From positions 1-64,000 of the forward strand of contig JALOCI010000004.1 of assembly GCA_023227835.1 (NCBI GenBank): a DNA stretch of 64,000 nt, given 5' to 3'. How positions within the stretch are numbered: position 1 is the first letter of the stretch; each line of letters starts with the position of its first letter. Source of the stretch: Bacteroidales bacterium (GTDB taxonomy: Bacteria > Bacteroidota > Bacteroidia > Bacteroidales > UBA932). Below, piece after piece: positions 16,984-25,468 of the stretch. The notes under the pieces were generated by a model. That model had not been told where the DNA came from. It saw nothing but the letters and a program-made list of their open reading frames with translations, and did no database searches. Made by a program: the position numbers and the translations under genes.

Positions 16984-18231
16984 TTAATGTTTATGAGAGC
17001 GTTCCTTTCTCAAAAGGTGAGCAGGTTCTATAGCCAATCTCTGTCCTTTAAGAAGAGCAGAAACTCCCTCTACACTTTCGTTTTTAATACAATCCGGACA
17101 ATTGCAGTGGTTTACATAATTGTCAGGTTCGGAATATGTTGTAATAACACCTTCAAAGTTCCTGAGTATAACCTTTCCCGGAGATTGTGATATTACGTAG
17201 TTTGGCATAACCGGTGTTTTTCCTCCTCCTCCGGGAGCATCTACGACAAAAGTCGGCACAGCATATCCTGATGTATGTCCCCTGAGGCCTTCTATAATCT
17301 CTATACCTTTCGAAACCGGAGTCCTGAAGTGTTCCAATCCCATAGACAGGTCACATTGGTAAATATAATAAGGTCTGACTCTCATTTTAACAAGTAAGTG
17401 CACCAACCTCTTCATAATATTAACGCAGTCATTTACACCTCTTAACAGAACCGATTGATTTCCAAGTGGGATGCCGGCATTGGCCATTCTTTCACAGGCA
17501 GCGATCGCTTCTGGTGTAACTTCATTAGGGTGATTAAAATGAGTATTTAACCAAATCGGATGGTATTGTTTAAGCATATCTACCAGCTTGTCTGTAATCC
17601 TCTGAGGACATACGACAGGTGTTCTGGATCCGATTCTAATAATTTCAACATGAGGGATGGCTCTCAGTTTCTTAATTATTGATTCCAGTTTCGCATCTGA
17701 TACCATAAGAGCATCACCTCCGGAGAGAAGTACATCTCTTACTTGAGGAGTCCTGGCAATATAATCTATTGCTCTGTCAATATTGTTGGCAGGAGATTCA
17801 TCATCCTTCTGTCCGGCAAAACGCCTCCTCGTACAATGCCTGCAATACATTGAGCACATATCGGTTATAAGCAGGAGCACTCTGTCAGGGTACCTGTGAG
17901 TCAGACCCGGAACCGGAGAGTCTTCATCTTCATGAAGTGGATCCAGTAAATCTGCTGCAGACTGATGCGTCTCAGCTCCTGTTGGAATTGCTTGTTTCCT
18001 AATAGGGCAATCCGGATTTTCAGGATCTATCAAGGATAGATAGTAGGGTGTGATCGCCATTCGGAGTGTTGCCAGGGATTTTTTTATCCCCTCCTCCTCC
18101 TCTTCTGTCAGTTTAATATATTTCTTTAGTTGTTCCAGGGTCTCAATCCTGTTTTTTACCTGCCATTTCCAGTCGTTCCATTGTTCATCTGAAACTTCAG
18201 GAAACAATACTTTTCTTCTGTCAACTGCCAT
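16984..18231 (-). CDS. kamA: L-lysine 2,3-aminomutase (radical SAM)
   Basis: First enzyme of the pathway: converts L-lysine to L-beta-lysine with SAM, a 4Fe-4S cluster and PLP. The 415-aa product has the radical-SAM motif C126-x3-C130-x2-C133 (CSMYCRHC). K338 in DAPGGGGK is the PLP lysine, with substrate-binding aspartates at 294 and 331, each one position off the clostridial enzyme. The C-terminal zinc/tetramer region (HCNCPDC) is present. The full length and complete active site make it a true lysine enzyme rather than an EpmB-type elongation-factor modifier. It starts 2 nt after the downstream kdd gene and leads into kamB. Confidence 0.96.
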   Translation of the reverse strand: MAVDRRKVLFPEVSDEQWNDWKWQVKNRIETLEQLKKYIKLTEEEEEGIKKSLATLRMAITPYYLSLIDPENPDCPIRKQAIPTGAETHQSAADLLDPLHEDEDSPVPGLTHRYPDRVLLLITDMCSMYCRHCTRRRFAGQKDDESPANNIDRAIDYIARTPQVRDVLLSGGDALMVSDAKLESIIKKLRAIPHVEIIRIGSRTPVVCPQRITDKLVDMLKQYHPIWLNTHFNHPNEVTPEAIAACERMANAGIPLGNQSVLLRGVNDCVNIMKRLVHLLVKMRVRPYYIYQCDLSMGLEHFRTPVSKGIEIIEGLRGHTSGYAVPTFVVDAPGGGGKTPVMPNYVISQSPGKVILRNFEGVITTYSEPDNYVNHCNCPDCIKNESVEGVSALLKGQRLAIEPAHLLRKERSHKH

Positions 18232-18233
18232 AA

Positions 18234-19268
18234 TTAGATATAAATTTTTTCAAATAAATCACGTATTTCTTTGGATTCTCTCAAAATATTAAGCGTCAGA
18301 TTTGCATGTCCTTTAGCATAGCCATTGCCTACAATCAGGTTAATATCCTTTCCTACTCCTTCTGCCCCAAGTGCGGCCTTTGTAAAGCTTGTTGCCATTG
18401 AAAAGAAATATACACAACCCTGACCTTTTGTGACAAGAATAGAAGTCATCTCTGTAGATGGAACATTAACATTATTGACAGTCACATCGCAACCTCTTCC
18501 TCCGGTTATTTCCATGACTTTATTGTAAACATCCATTACATTAGTCGCATCTGCCACAATAACATTTGTAGCAAGATTCATGTCAATGATACGCTGGGCA
18601 TTTTCCTTTGAATACTCAACAACAATTACTTTTCCAGAAGGACCGACATTTTGCATTGCCTGATAACAACATAAAACACCGGATTTTCCCCCGCCTCCTA
18701 TAATACATACTATGTCGCCCTCTGTAACTAAACGATCCACCTGAGCCGGAGCTCCGGCAACATCCAACGCTGCTAAGGCAAGCTTCTCGGGAATATCATC
18801 AGGAAGTATGGCAAATAGTCCACTTTCGAACAGAATTGCCTGAGCATCAACATCTACCTGGTCTGAGTCCGGAGATAGTCTTTTTATTGAATTGAGCTTT
18901 AATGGTGTTAAGGAGAGGGAGACAAGAGTTGCAATCTTGTCCCCTACCTTTAACCTATTTGCAGGAAATGTCTTTCCTATCTCTTTTACTGTTCCTATCA
19001 GCATGCCCCCGGAACCGGTAACTGGATTTTGGAGTTTGCCCCTCTCTTCAACAATAGAGACTATCATTGCTTTCATCTTTTCGGCATCTGAATTACAAGC
19101 TTTCTTTATCTGTGTATAAGAGGCCGAGTCGATATTAAGCGTTGTTACATCGATTAAAACCTCGTTTTCATAGATATTCATATTATTATCAAGCTGGTAG
19201 GCCGGTTGTGGAAGAGTGCCTATAGGAGAAATCACTCTGTGAGTGCCATATCTGCAAATTTTTGTCAT
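18234..19268 (-). CDS. kdd: 3,5-diaminohexanoate dehydrogenase, second tandem copy
   Basis: NAD(P)-dependent L-erythro-3,5-diaminohexanoate dehydrogenase, 344 aa, giving 5-amino-3-oxohexanoate plus ammonia. It is a tandem paralog of the next gene upstream: both share LNIDSAS, NPVTGSGGML, GDKIATLVSLSLTPL, ALDVAGAPAQ and YFFSMATSFTKAALGAEGVG. The nucleotide-binding glycine motif reads IGGGGKSG here against IGAGGKSG in the other copy. It starts 8 nt after that copy and ends 2 nt before kamA. Both copies look intact, so they may differ in cofactor, kinetics or form a mixed oligomer; the sequence does not decide. Confidence 0.88.
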   Translation of the reverse strand: MTKICRYGTHRVISPIGTLPQPAYQLDNNMNIYENEVLIDVTTLNIDSASYTQIKKACNSDAEKMKAMIVSIVEERGKLQNPVTGSGGMLIGTVKEIGKTFPANRLKVGDKIATLVSLSLTPLKLNSIKRLSPDSDQVDVDAQAILFESGLFAILPDDIPEKLALAALDVAGAPAQVDRLVTEGDIVCIIGGGGKSGVLCCYQAMQNVGPSGKVIVVEYSKENAQRIIDMNLATNVIVADATNVMDVYNKVMEITGGRGCDVTVNNVNVPSTEMTSILVTKGQGCVYFFSMATSFTKAALGAEGVGKDINLIVGNGYAKGHANLTLNILRESKEIRDLFEKIYI

Positions 19269-19276
19269 ATAATTAC

Positions 19277-20317
19277 TTATGCGTAAAGTTCTGTGAAAAC
19301 TTTTCTGAGTTTTTCACTCTCCCTTAAAAGCTGGAGGGTGATTTCAGCGTGACCTTTTGTATAACCGTTTCCTACGATCATAGTAACATCACTGCCGACA
19401 CCTTCTGCTCCAAGAGCTGCTTTTGTGAAGCTTGTAGCCATTGAGAAGAAGTATACCACGCCTGTGTCTTTTGTGCAAAGGATAGATGTCATCTCTGTAT
19501 CGGTGATGTTAACATTGTTGATTGTAACATCACACATCTGGCCGTTTGTAAGCTCCTCAATCTTTTCTAGTATTGCCACAGGTTGTGTTGCATCACCAGA
19601 GAAGACATAGTCGCAGAAACCGAGATCCTGAAGTCTCTTTGTGCTCTTTTCACTATGGCAGAGGCCTATTACTTTACCAGTAACGCCGGCACGTTTTTTT
19701 GCCTCATAACAGCATAACATACCAGACTTTCCGCCTGCACCTATTATAAGAACAGTATCACCGGGTTTTACCAGTTTTGCTGTCTGAGCAGGTGCACCAG
19801 CTACGTCAAGAGCTGAAAGGGCCAGATTTTCAGGCATATCATCAGGAATTTTTGCATAAATTCCACTTTCGAAAAGAATAGCTTTTCCATCAATGTCAAC
19901 CTGGTCAATATCAGATCTTATATCTTTGATTTTGTCAATTCTGAGTGGTGTGAGTGAAAGAGATACGAGAGTAGCAATCTTATCTCCTACTTTAAGATCT
20001 GTTTTGCCAATCAGAGCGTCACCGATTTTTTCAACAACTCCAAGAAGCATTCCGCCGGAACCTGTCACAGGATTTCTGTGTTTTCCCTGCTTTGCAACTA
20101 TTCCCAACATTATCTCGGCAATCTTGGCTTTATCTCCGCCAGCCTGTTCCTCTATCTGAGTGAAACTTGCAGAATCAATGTTGAGGGTTTTTACATTAAT
20201 GAGGATTTCATTGTCGTAAATCTCATCCATGTTGTTGTCAATTTTATTTGCCGGTTGTGGAAGAACACCTTTTGGCTCGATTACTCTGTGTACGCCGTAT
20301 TTATTACCTTTTTTCAT
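19277..20317 (-). CDS. kdd: 3,5-diaminohexanoate dehydrogenase, first tandem copy
   Basis: L-erythro-3,5-diaminohexanoate dehydrogenase, 346 aa, the third step of lysine fermentation. It has the dinucleotide-binding IGAGGKSG motif and the family segments listed for its neighbour. This copy keeps the canonical GxGxxG and is translated first, 24 nt after kce, so it is the better candidate for the main activity. Two adjacent kdd genes are unusual, since described clusters generally carry one. The copies clearly arose by duplication but have diverged over most of their length, so the event is not recent. Confidence 0.92.
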   Translation of the reverse strand: MKKGNKYGVHRVIEPKGVLPQPANKIDNNMDEIYDNEILINVKTLNIDSASFTQIEEQAGGDKAKIAEIMLGIVAKQGKHRNPVTGSGGMLLGVVEKIGDALIGKTDLKVGDKIATLVSLSLTPLRIDKIKDIRSDIDQVDIDGKAILFESGIYAKIPDDMPENLALSALDVAGAPAQTAKLVKPGDTVLIIGAGGKSGMLCCYEAKKRAGVTGKVIGLCHSEKSTKRLQDLGFCDYVFSGDATQPVAILEKIEELTNGQMCDVTINNVNITDTEMTSILCTKDTGVVYFFSMATSFTKAALGAEGVGSDVTMIVGNGYTKGHAEITLQLLRESEKLRKVFTELYA

Positions 20318-20341
20318 TTTTTTATTATTTTGTTGATTCTT

Positions 20342-21166
20342 TTATTTTACTTTAATGCCCAGTATTTCACGGGCTTCAGCAGGGGAAGCTATCTCTCTTC
20401 CCAACTCCTTTGCCATTCTGACAACTTTTGCAACAAGTTCTCCGTTAGATTTTGCAAGAACTCCCTTAGACAGAAAAACGTTGTCTTCAAATCCTACTCT
20501 TACATGACCCCCGTCTATTATTGCAGCAGCAGCCAAAGGAAATTCATACCTTCCCACTCCCGCTACTGTATAGGTTGCATCCGCAGGTATACTGCCACGA
20601 AGGAAAACGAAATCTCTCAGTTCACCTGAAATTCCTCCATTTACCCCCATCACAAAGTCAAAATGCATTGGATTTTGGATGAATCCATTTTTCCCAAGTC
20701 GTAGTGCCATATCAATCATACTTTTGTCAAAAACTTCCAGTTCGGGTTTGATTCCCCTCTCTATCATTTTTGTTCCGAAGTATTTAATCGTGTTTTCAGT
20801 ATTCTCAAATATGTCATCACCCCCGAAATTAAGAGTTCCACAATCAAGGGTTGCCATTTCAGGGATAAGCTCCGTCGGTTGGAGTCTTTCATCGTTTGTC
20901 ATACCAACGGCACCACCTGTAGATGGCTGAATAATAACGTCCGGACACAATTTGTAAATCGCATCCATTACATCTTTAAACCGGTTCTTGTCTTGTGTAG
21001 GTGTTCCGTCATCATTACGGACATGAAGATGTATGATGCTGGCACCGGCATCATATGCGGATTTCGCCTCTCTGGCGCACTCCTCTATTGTATAAGGTAC
21101 CGCAGGATTGTGCTCCTTGAGTACCTCTGCGCCGCATATCGCGGCTGTTATAATAAGTTTAGCCAT
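20342..21166 (-). CDS. kce: 3-keto-5-aminohexanoate cleavage enzyme
   Basis: Kce (BKACE family), 274 aa: 5-amino-3-oxohexanoate plus acetyl-CoA gives acetoacetate and L-3-aminobutyryl-CoA. The zinc ligands are in IHLHVRNDDG, and a later HVRVGFEDN carries the conserved glutamate. I prefer the ATG at 21166 (MAKLIITAAICGAEV), which matches the family N-terminus and lies 14 nt after the kal stop; an upstream ATG at 21196 would overlap kal by 16 nt. It needs acetyl-CoA, which the operon's own thiolase regenerates. Confidence 0.94.
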   Translation of the reverse strand: MAKLIITAAICGAEVLKEHNPAVPYTIEECAREAKSAYDAGASIIHLHVRNDDGTPTQDKNRFKDVMDAIYKLCPDVIIQPSTGGAVGMTNDERLQPTELIPEMATLDCGTLNFGGDDIFENTENTIKYFGTKMIERGIKPELEVFDKSMIDMALRLGKNGFIQNPMHFDFVMGVNGGISGELRDFVFLRGSIPADATYTVAGVGRYEFPLAAAAIIDGGHVRVGFEDNVFLSKGVLAKSNGELVAKVVRMAKELGREIASPAEAREILGIKVK

Positions 21167-21180
21167 ATTTACGATTATTA

Positions 21181-21567
21181 CTATTTCCTTTGACAAGATT
21201 TAGGAGTAACACAAGTGCCTGATGCCTTGCATACTATTATTGGCTCATCCAGGATATCTGCAGCAGATGGTGAAATATCCGGTCTTGGTATAATCACTTT
21301 ACGTGCAACAAATTCCATTTTTCTGGAACTGTTACCTACTGACGTAATTTCACCGGTTGCCTCAATGTAATCTCCTGCATAAACCGGAGCCATAAATTCT
21401 ATATTATCGTATGCCTTGAACAGACCTTCATCACCATCTTGCTGAATTAAAAGTTCTGTTGCCACGTCACCGAATAATTGAAGCATTTTAGCTCCATCCA
21501 CAAGGTTTCCACCATAGTGGGCATCATGAGAACTCATTCTCATTCTTATCATTGCTTGTTTTGCCAT
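21181..21567 (-). CDS. kal: 3-aminobutyryl-CoA ammonia lyase
   Basis: Hot-dog-fold lyase, 128 aa, that removes ammonia from L-3-aminobutyryl-CoA to give crotonyl-CoA. The N-terminal segment MRMSSHDAHYGGNLVDGA and the central EFMAPVYAGDYIEATGEI are typical of Kal. It sits between atoD (12 nt) and kce (14 nt). Crotonyl-CoA is then reduced by butyryl-CoA dehydrogenase with EtfAB, which are not encoded in this window. Confidence 0.93.
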   Translation of the reverse strand: MAKQAMIRMRMSSHDAHYGGNLVDGAKMLQLFGDVATELLIQQDGDEGLFKAYDNIEFMAPVYAGDYIEATGEITSVGNSSRKMEFVARKVIIPRPDISPSAADILDEPIIVCKASGTCVTPKSCQRK

Positions 21568-21579
21568 AATTAAAATATT

Positions 21580-22227
21580 TTATATGGATATTATAAAATC
21601 TATAAGAATTGCAGGAGTGTGGGCATGCTCAGGTTCGATTCCTCCGCATTCAACAATTTGCTCCGGTTCTGCTATTACCAGATCTGCCGCCATAGCTATA
21701 ATAGGATTGAAATTCTTCTTTGTCCCCTTATAATAGAGATTACCTGCAGTGTCAGCTATTGAAGCTCCTATTATTGCGACATCAGCCTTGAGTGGTTTTT
21801 CAAGAAGATAGTCCTTTCCGTCAATGTTGATAACTTGCTTGTTTTCTGCCACTACTGTGCCCAGACCGGTTGAGGTAAGTACGCCTCCCAGCCCGGCTCC
21901 ATATGAGCGTATTCTCTCAATTAAAGTTCCCTGAGGGGAGAATTCTATCTCCATTTCCCCGGAGTTCATAAGATCTATAGCTGAAGGGTTTGATCCAATA
22001 TATGATACAATAAGTTTTTTTACCTGCCTGTTGGCGATGATTTTTCCAAGACCCTTATCTGCATAGGCGGCATCATTACATATAAGAGTAAGTTCCTTGA
22101 CATCTGTTTCGGCAAGGGCTTCCATAAACTTATTCGGTCCGCCTTTGGTCAGGAACCCCCCAACCATGATTGTCATGCCGCTCTTTACCTTAGAGACAGC
22201 TTCTTCAAGATTGATTATTTTATTCAT
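21580..22227 (-). CDS. atoD: Butyrate/acetoacetate CoA-transferase, alpha subunit
   Basis: Alpha subunit of the class I CoA-transferase, 215 aa, recognised by GMTIMVGGFLTKGGPNKFMEAL near the N-terminus and AYADKGLGKIIANRQVKKLI. It is the first gene of the lysine operon. The beta subunit atoA is next to last, with nine other genes between them, which is uncommon for a heteromeric pair and would make transferase assembly depend on the whole transcript. The upstream region carries a 13-bp inverted repeat that may be the operon's operator; no clear TAnnTTTG box is visible. Confidence 0.9.
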   Translation of the reverse strand: MNKIINLEEAVSKVKSGMTIMVGGFLTKGGPNKFMEALAETDVKELTLICNDAAYADKGLGKIIANRQVKKLIVSYIGSNPSAIDLMNSGEMEIEFSPQGTLIERIRSYGAGLGGVLTSTGLGTVVAENKQVINIDGKDYLLEKPLKADVAIIGASIADTAGNLYYKGTKKNFNPIIAMAADLVIAEPEQIVECGGIEPEHAHTPAILIDFIISI

Positions 22228-22268
22228 TATATAACAGGTTTTTAAGAAATATGCTTCTTATTATTTTA

Positions 22269-22322
22269 AAATTAGCAATAAATCCCAAAAAACAATTCAA
22301 CATGCACCGTTATTGCTAATTT
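22269..22322. promoter_or_regulatory. Inverted repeat upstream of the lysine-fermentation operon
   Basis: Perfect 13-bp inverted repeat (AAATTAGCAATAA at 22269-22281, TTATTGCTAATTT at 22310-22322) with a 28-nt spacer, centred about 70 nt before the atoD start. It lies in the only non-coding gap of any size around the operon (22228-22409), so it is a candidate regulator-binding site or a 5'-UTR stem-loop. No trans-acting regulator is encoded next to the operon. Confidence 0.45.
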
Positions 22323-22387
22323 ACTAATTAACAAATAATGCAACCATTAAGTTACAGCATGCAACACTATGGTTACATTTTGAGGCG

Positions 22388-22411
22388 AGCTCACTTGCTT
22401 GCAAGTAAGCT
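22388..22411 (-). terminator. Stem-loop at the 3' end of the acyltransferase gene
   Basis: Inverted repeat AGCTCACTTGC / GCAAGTAAGCT (10 of 11 pairs, 2-nt loop) right at the stop codon of the minus-strand acyltransferase gene. No T run follows, so it is a weak terminator or an mRNA-end stabiliser at best. Confidence 0.35.
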
Positions 22412-23567
22412 ATTGAATATCTGTTACTTCTACTCTTTCGTTGTTGAATACCGGACCTGCGTAGATTGAGAGGAATATCTCCTCCATTTCTCTTTGATTT
22501 TCATCAATATCTGAAAGTTTGTACTTCAGATAACTAAGGAAAGAGAGTTTGTCAGATTCGGTGTATTTTGATGAATATTTGTCTGTGCCGTTAAGCACAT
22601 CATAGGCAATATAATTGTTCTTCCACAGATGATACGAACTAATGATTTTTCTGTCAATTATCTCTGCTAGGAATTTGAAACGATCATTTTTTTCCATGTT
22701 CGAACACATTCCTAACTCTTCCTTGGAAATTGGTTCACAGAAATTTATATGGATATTTCCTTTAAACTGCATTATTCCTGTTAGAATACTGTTTAAATCC
22801 TCACCCGGGATTTTTTCGTACTTTCTTCTTCTTGAAACAAATAATTCTTTGGTTTTTAGCAGGTCACAAGGCTCATACTCATATGATACAGAAATAGGAA
22901 CGATAGAAAGTTCATTAAAATCAGCGGTAAAATCATTATTGGTAGAACTCATATCGAACATTTTCAGCAAACCTTGCTCTGTCATATCGTTTCCATCTTT
23001 AGTACGGCCATTTCTCTGTGCTATCCAGACAGAACTGTTGTTTCCTTTTATAGAATCACGTATATATTGTGACAATAACATTGATGAGTTATAAAAATCC
23101 CTTGGATTTTTATTTCTCTCAACCTTTATCATTTTGTTGGTGCGTGCAATATCTTCTATAAATATGTCAGTAATCAGGTTATCTCCTACTGCCATTTCAG
23201 AGGTCTGAATTCCGTTCATAAAAAATATGATCTGAATTATGCCTGAATCAAGGAGGATATCCCTGTGATTAGATATGAAAAGATGTTTCTTATTGTTTTT
23301 ATATTGTTCAACACCTGAGTAAGACAATGTTCTGGCGGTGTCGGAAATAATCTTATTTATTGCAGGGAACATGATTTTGGCCTGAAATTCATCAACAGTA
23401 CCAAGAGATGCAATAAGTTGCCTGATTTCATCAGGCTGCTTGTTTGGAAACAGATAGAGGGATATGGGAGATAGAAGAGGATGTTTGGCAAGCCTCATCA
23501 TTGCCTCCTTAGCCTCAATGTCATTAAAAGGCCTTATGTCTATGAATTTTTCTTTTTCCATGTACAA
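22410..23567 (-). CDS. PlsC-like glycerolipid acyltransferase
   Basis: 385-aa acyltransferase of the PlsC (1-acylglycerol-3-phosphate acyltransferase) superfamily, with the catalytic NHRDILLD (H-x4-D) motif near residue 100 and a downstream VERNKNPRDF block. It is longer than PlsC (about 240 aa) and resembles the cytoplasmic acyltransferase-domain proteins often found in Bacteroidota. It starts 6 nt after the acyl-CoA synthetase gene, so the two act together, probably loading free fatty acids into membrane lipid. ATG codons at 23567 and 23561 are both possible starts. The acceptor is not determined. Confidence 0.8.
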   Translation of the reverse strand: MYMEKEKFIDIRPFNDIEAKEAMMRLAKHPLLSPISLYLFPNKQPDEIRQLIASLGTVDEFQAKIMFPAINKIISDTARTLSYSGVEQYKNNKKHLFISNHRDILLDSGIIQIIFFMNGIQTSEMAVGDNLITDIFIEDIARTNKMIKVERNKNPRDFYNSSMLLSQYIRDSIKGNNSSVWIAQRNGRTKDGNDMTEQGLLKMFDMSSTNNDFTADFNELSIVPISVSYEYEPCDLLKTKELFVSRRRKYEKIPGEDLNSILTGIMQFKGNIHINFCEPISKEELGMCSNMEKNDRFKFLAEIIDRKIISSYHLWKNNYIAYDVLNGTDKYSSKYTESDKLSFLSYLKYKLSDIDENQREMEEIFLSIYAGPVFNNERVEVTDIQ

Positions 23568-23573
23568 AAATAA

Positions 23574-25433
23574 TCATTTTTCTTCCAAACCAAGGTTAAA
23601 TTTGTTGAAAAGATTTTTTCCCTCGGCTGTATAAGCATAATTAATCCGTTCCATATAGGCCTCCTCAACCTTTGAACGGACCATTTTCATTGTAGAATTT
23701 ATCATTTTGTTCTGTTCAGTGAATGGTTCCTGAGATAGAATGAATGTTGCCGGCAACCATCTTTCCGGGAACATCCCAGAGAACTCTCCCTTACCCTTGT
23801 ATCTGTTCAGATCTTCTGACACTTTTTTAATCAGCTCCTCTCTGGACTCATTTCTATTTTTGTCTACAACTATTACTGCAATTGTATACGGAGATTGATT
23901 ATTATAGAGCAGAATCTGCTGAATCAACTTAGATTGAGTGACAATTGTCTCCTCTATGTCTTCAGGAGAATATTTTTCGCCGTCACTTCCAATCAGCAAA
24001 GACTTGAAACGTCCCTGGACATATAAAAATCCGTCATTATCCATATAACCCAGGTCTCCTGTATGAAGCCATCCCTCAATAATTGTCTCTGCAGTTGCTT
24101 TAGGATTTTTCCAATAACCGGCCATAACATTCTCCCCTTTTATCACAATCTCACCTGCCTCACCATTTTTCAAAGCATTCCCTTCAGAATCCTCTATCCT
24201 TATTTCCAGTGGCTTCACTAAAATACCGGAAGAACCAAGTTTGTGCCTTGAAGGAGTATTTGTAGATATAACAGGAGTGGCTTCCGATAGGCCATACCCC
24301 TGGAACATTGGAATACCTATAGCATAATAGAACTTTTGAAGTTCCTTATCTAACAACGCTCCGCCACCTACAAAAAAGTCCAGTTCACCACCCATGGCAA
24401 GCCTTACCTTAGAAAAAAGTATCCTATCAAAGATTGCAACCATCGGTTTCAGAAGAAAAGACCATCCGGATCCTTTATTCCACCCGTCTTTATTATAATT
24501 AGTGGCTGTCCTCAGCGCAAAATCAAAAAGCTTCTCGGCCACCTTCCCTTTTGCCTTTACTGATTGTTCTATGTTTTTCTTGAAACTTTTAGCCAAAGCC
24601 GGGACAGACAGAAGAATGTTGGGTTTTATCTCCTGTATATTAATTGGTATGTTCTTCAAAGTTTCTATTGCTGTTTTTCCGGGTTGAACTGTTGCAACTA
24701 TCGCACCTTTAGCAATCATTATATAAAACCCGACAACATGGGCAAAACAATGGTCCAACGGTAATATTATCAGATTTTTATATCTTGGTGGTATATCCAT
24801 GCAAGAAAGTGATTGTTCTACATTGGCTGTGTAATTTCGATGCGTGAGTATAACCCCTTTCGGATCTGCAGTTGTCCCTGAAGTATAGGTTATTGTGGCA
24901 TAGTCATCATTCTGTATGGATTTTCCAAGCTGTTCAAACTCTTTATTGTTCTTTTCAAGGTATTCAATACCCATTTTTATTACATCACCATAATATATCT
25001 CTCTTTCGAGATACTCATCTATCTCATCAAACACCACAATATGCCTGACAAGAGGTAATTTTTCCTTGATTATTCTTATTTTTGCCAGCTGCCTTGAAGA
25101 GACCATAATAAGGGTAACATCAGCATGAATCAATCTGAAAAGGAGATCGGAGCTCTCTTCAAGTTTGACTGAGAGCGGAACATTAACACCTGCGGCGTAA
25201 AAAATTGCCAGTTCACCAATTATCCACAGATTCCTTCCTTCTGATAAGATTGATGCATTGGTTTTTTTACCGAAACCGAGTGAACAAAGGCCAGCCCCGA
25301 ATTGTTGTGCTAGTAGCTTTGTCTGAGAGTATGTTGTAGGTTTGTAGATGCCGTTTCCCTTTTCAAGCAGGAATGTATCTTCTGCAAATTTTTCAACAGA
25401 CTCTTCGAATAGGTCGATAAGTGTTCTTTTCAT
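23574..25433 (-). CDS. Long-chain acyl-CoA synthetase (AMP-forming)
   Basis: 619-aa AMP-binding enzyme activating fatty acids to acyl-CoA or acyl-AMP. The P-loop-like YTSGTTADPKGV (about 195), the VFQGYGLSEATPV-type segment FQGYGLSEATPV, and GWLHTGDLGYMDNDGFLYVQGR are all present. I choose the ATG at 25433 (MKRTLIDLFEES) over 25454. A perfect TAnnTTTG box on the minus strand at 25452-25459 lies 18 nt upstream of it, and would overlap the longer reading. It forms a two-gene operon with the acyltransferase. Chain-length preference cannot be read from the sequence. Confidence 0.88.
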   Translation of the reverse strand: MKRTLIDLFEESVEKFAEDTFLLEKGNGIYKPTTYSQTKLLAQQFGAGLCSLGFGKKTNASILSEGRNLWIIGELAIFYAAGVNVPLSVKLEESSDLLFRLIHADVTLIMVSSRQLAKIRIIKEKLPLVRHIVVFDEIDEYLEREIYYGDVIKMGIEYLEKNNKEFEQLGKSIQNDDYATITYTSGTTADPKGVILTHRNYTANVEQSLSCMDIPPRYKNLIILPLDHCFAHVVGFYIMIAKGAIVATVQPGKTAIETLKNIPINIQEIKPNILLSVPALAKSFKKNIEQSVKAKGKVAEKLFDFALRTATNYNKDGWNKGSGWSFLLKPMVAIFDRILFSKVRLAMGGELDFFVGGGALLDKELQKFYYAIGIPMFQGYGLSEATPVISTNTPSRHKLGSSGILVKPLEIRIEDSEGNALKNGEAGEIVIKGENVMAGYWKNPKATAETIIEGWLHTGDLGYMDNDGFLYVQGRFKSLLIGSDGEKYSPEDIEETIVTQSKLIQQILLYNNQSPYTIAVIVVDKNRNESREELIKKVSEDLNRYKGKGEFSGMFPERWLPATFILSQEPFTEQNKMINSTMKMVRSKVEEAYMERINYAYTAEGKNLFNKFNLGLEEK

Positions 25434-25451
25434 GTTTTTGTATTTAATAAG

Positions 25452-25459
25452 CAAATTTA
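25452..25459 (-). promoter_or_regulatory. Bacteroidota -7 box (TAAATTTG) for the acyl-CoA synthetase operon
   Basis: Perfect TAnnTTTG on the minus strand, 18 nt before the ATG at 25433. Its position decides between two possible starts of the acyl-CoA synthetase. Confidence 0.5.
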
Positions 25460-25468
25460 AAATAAATA

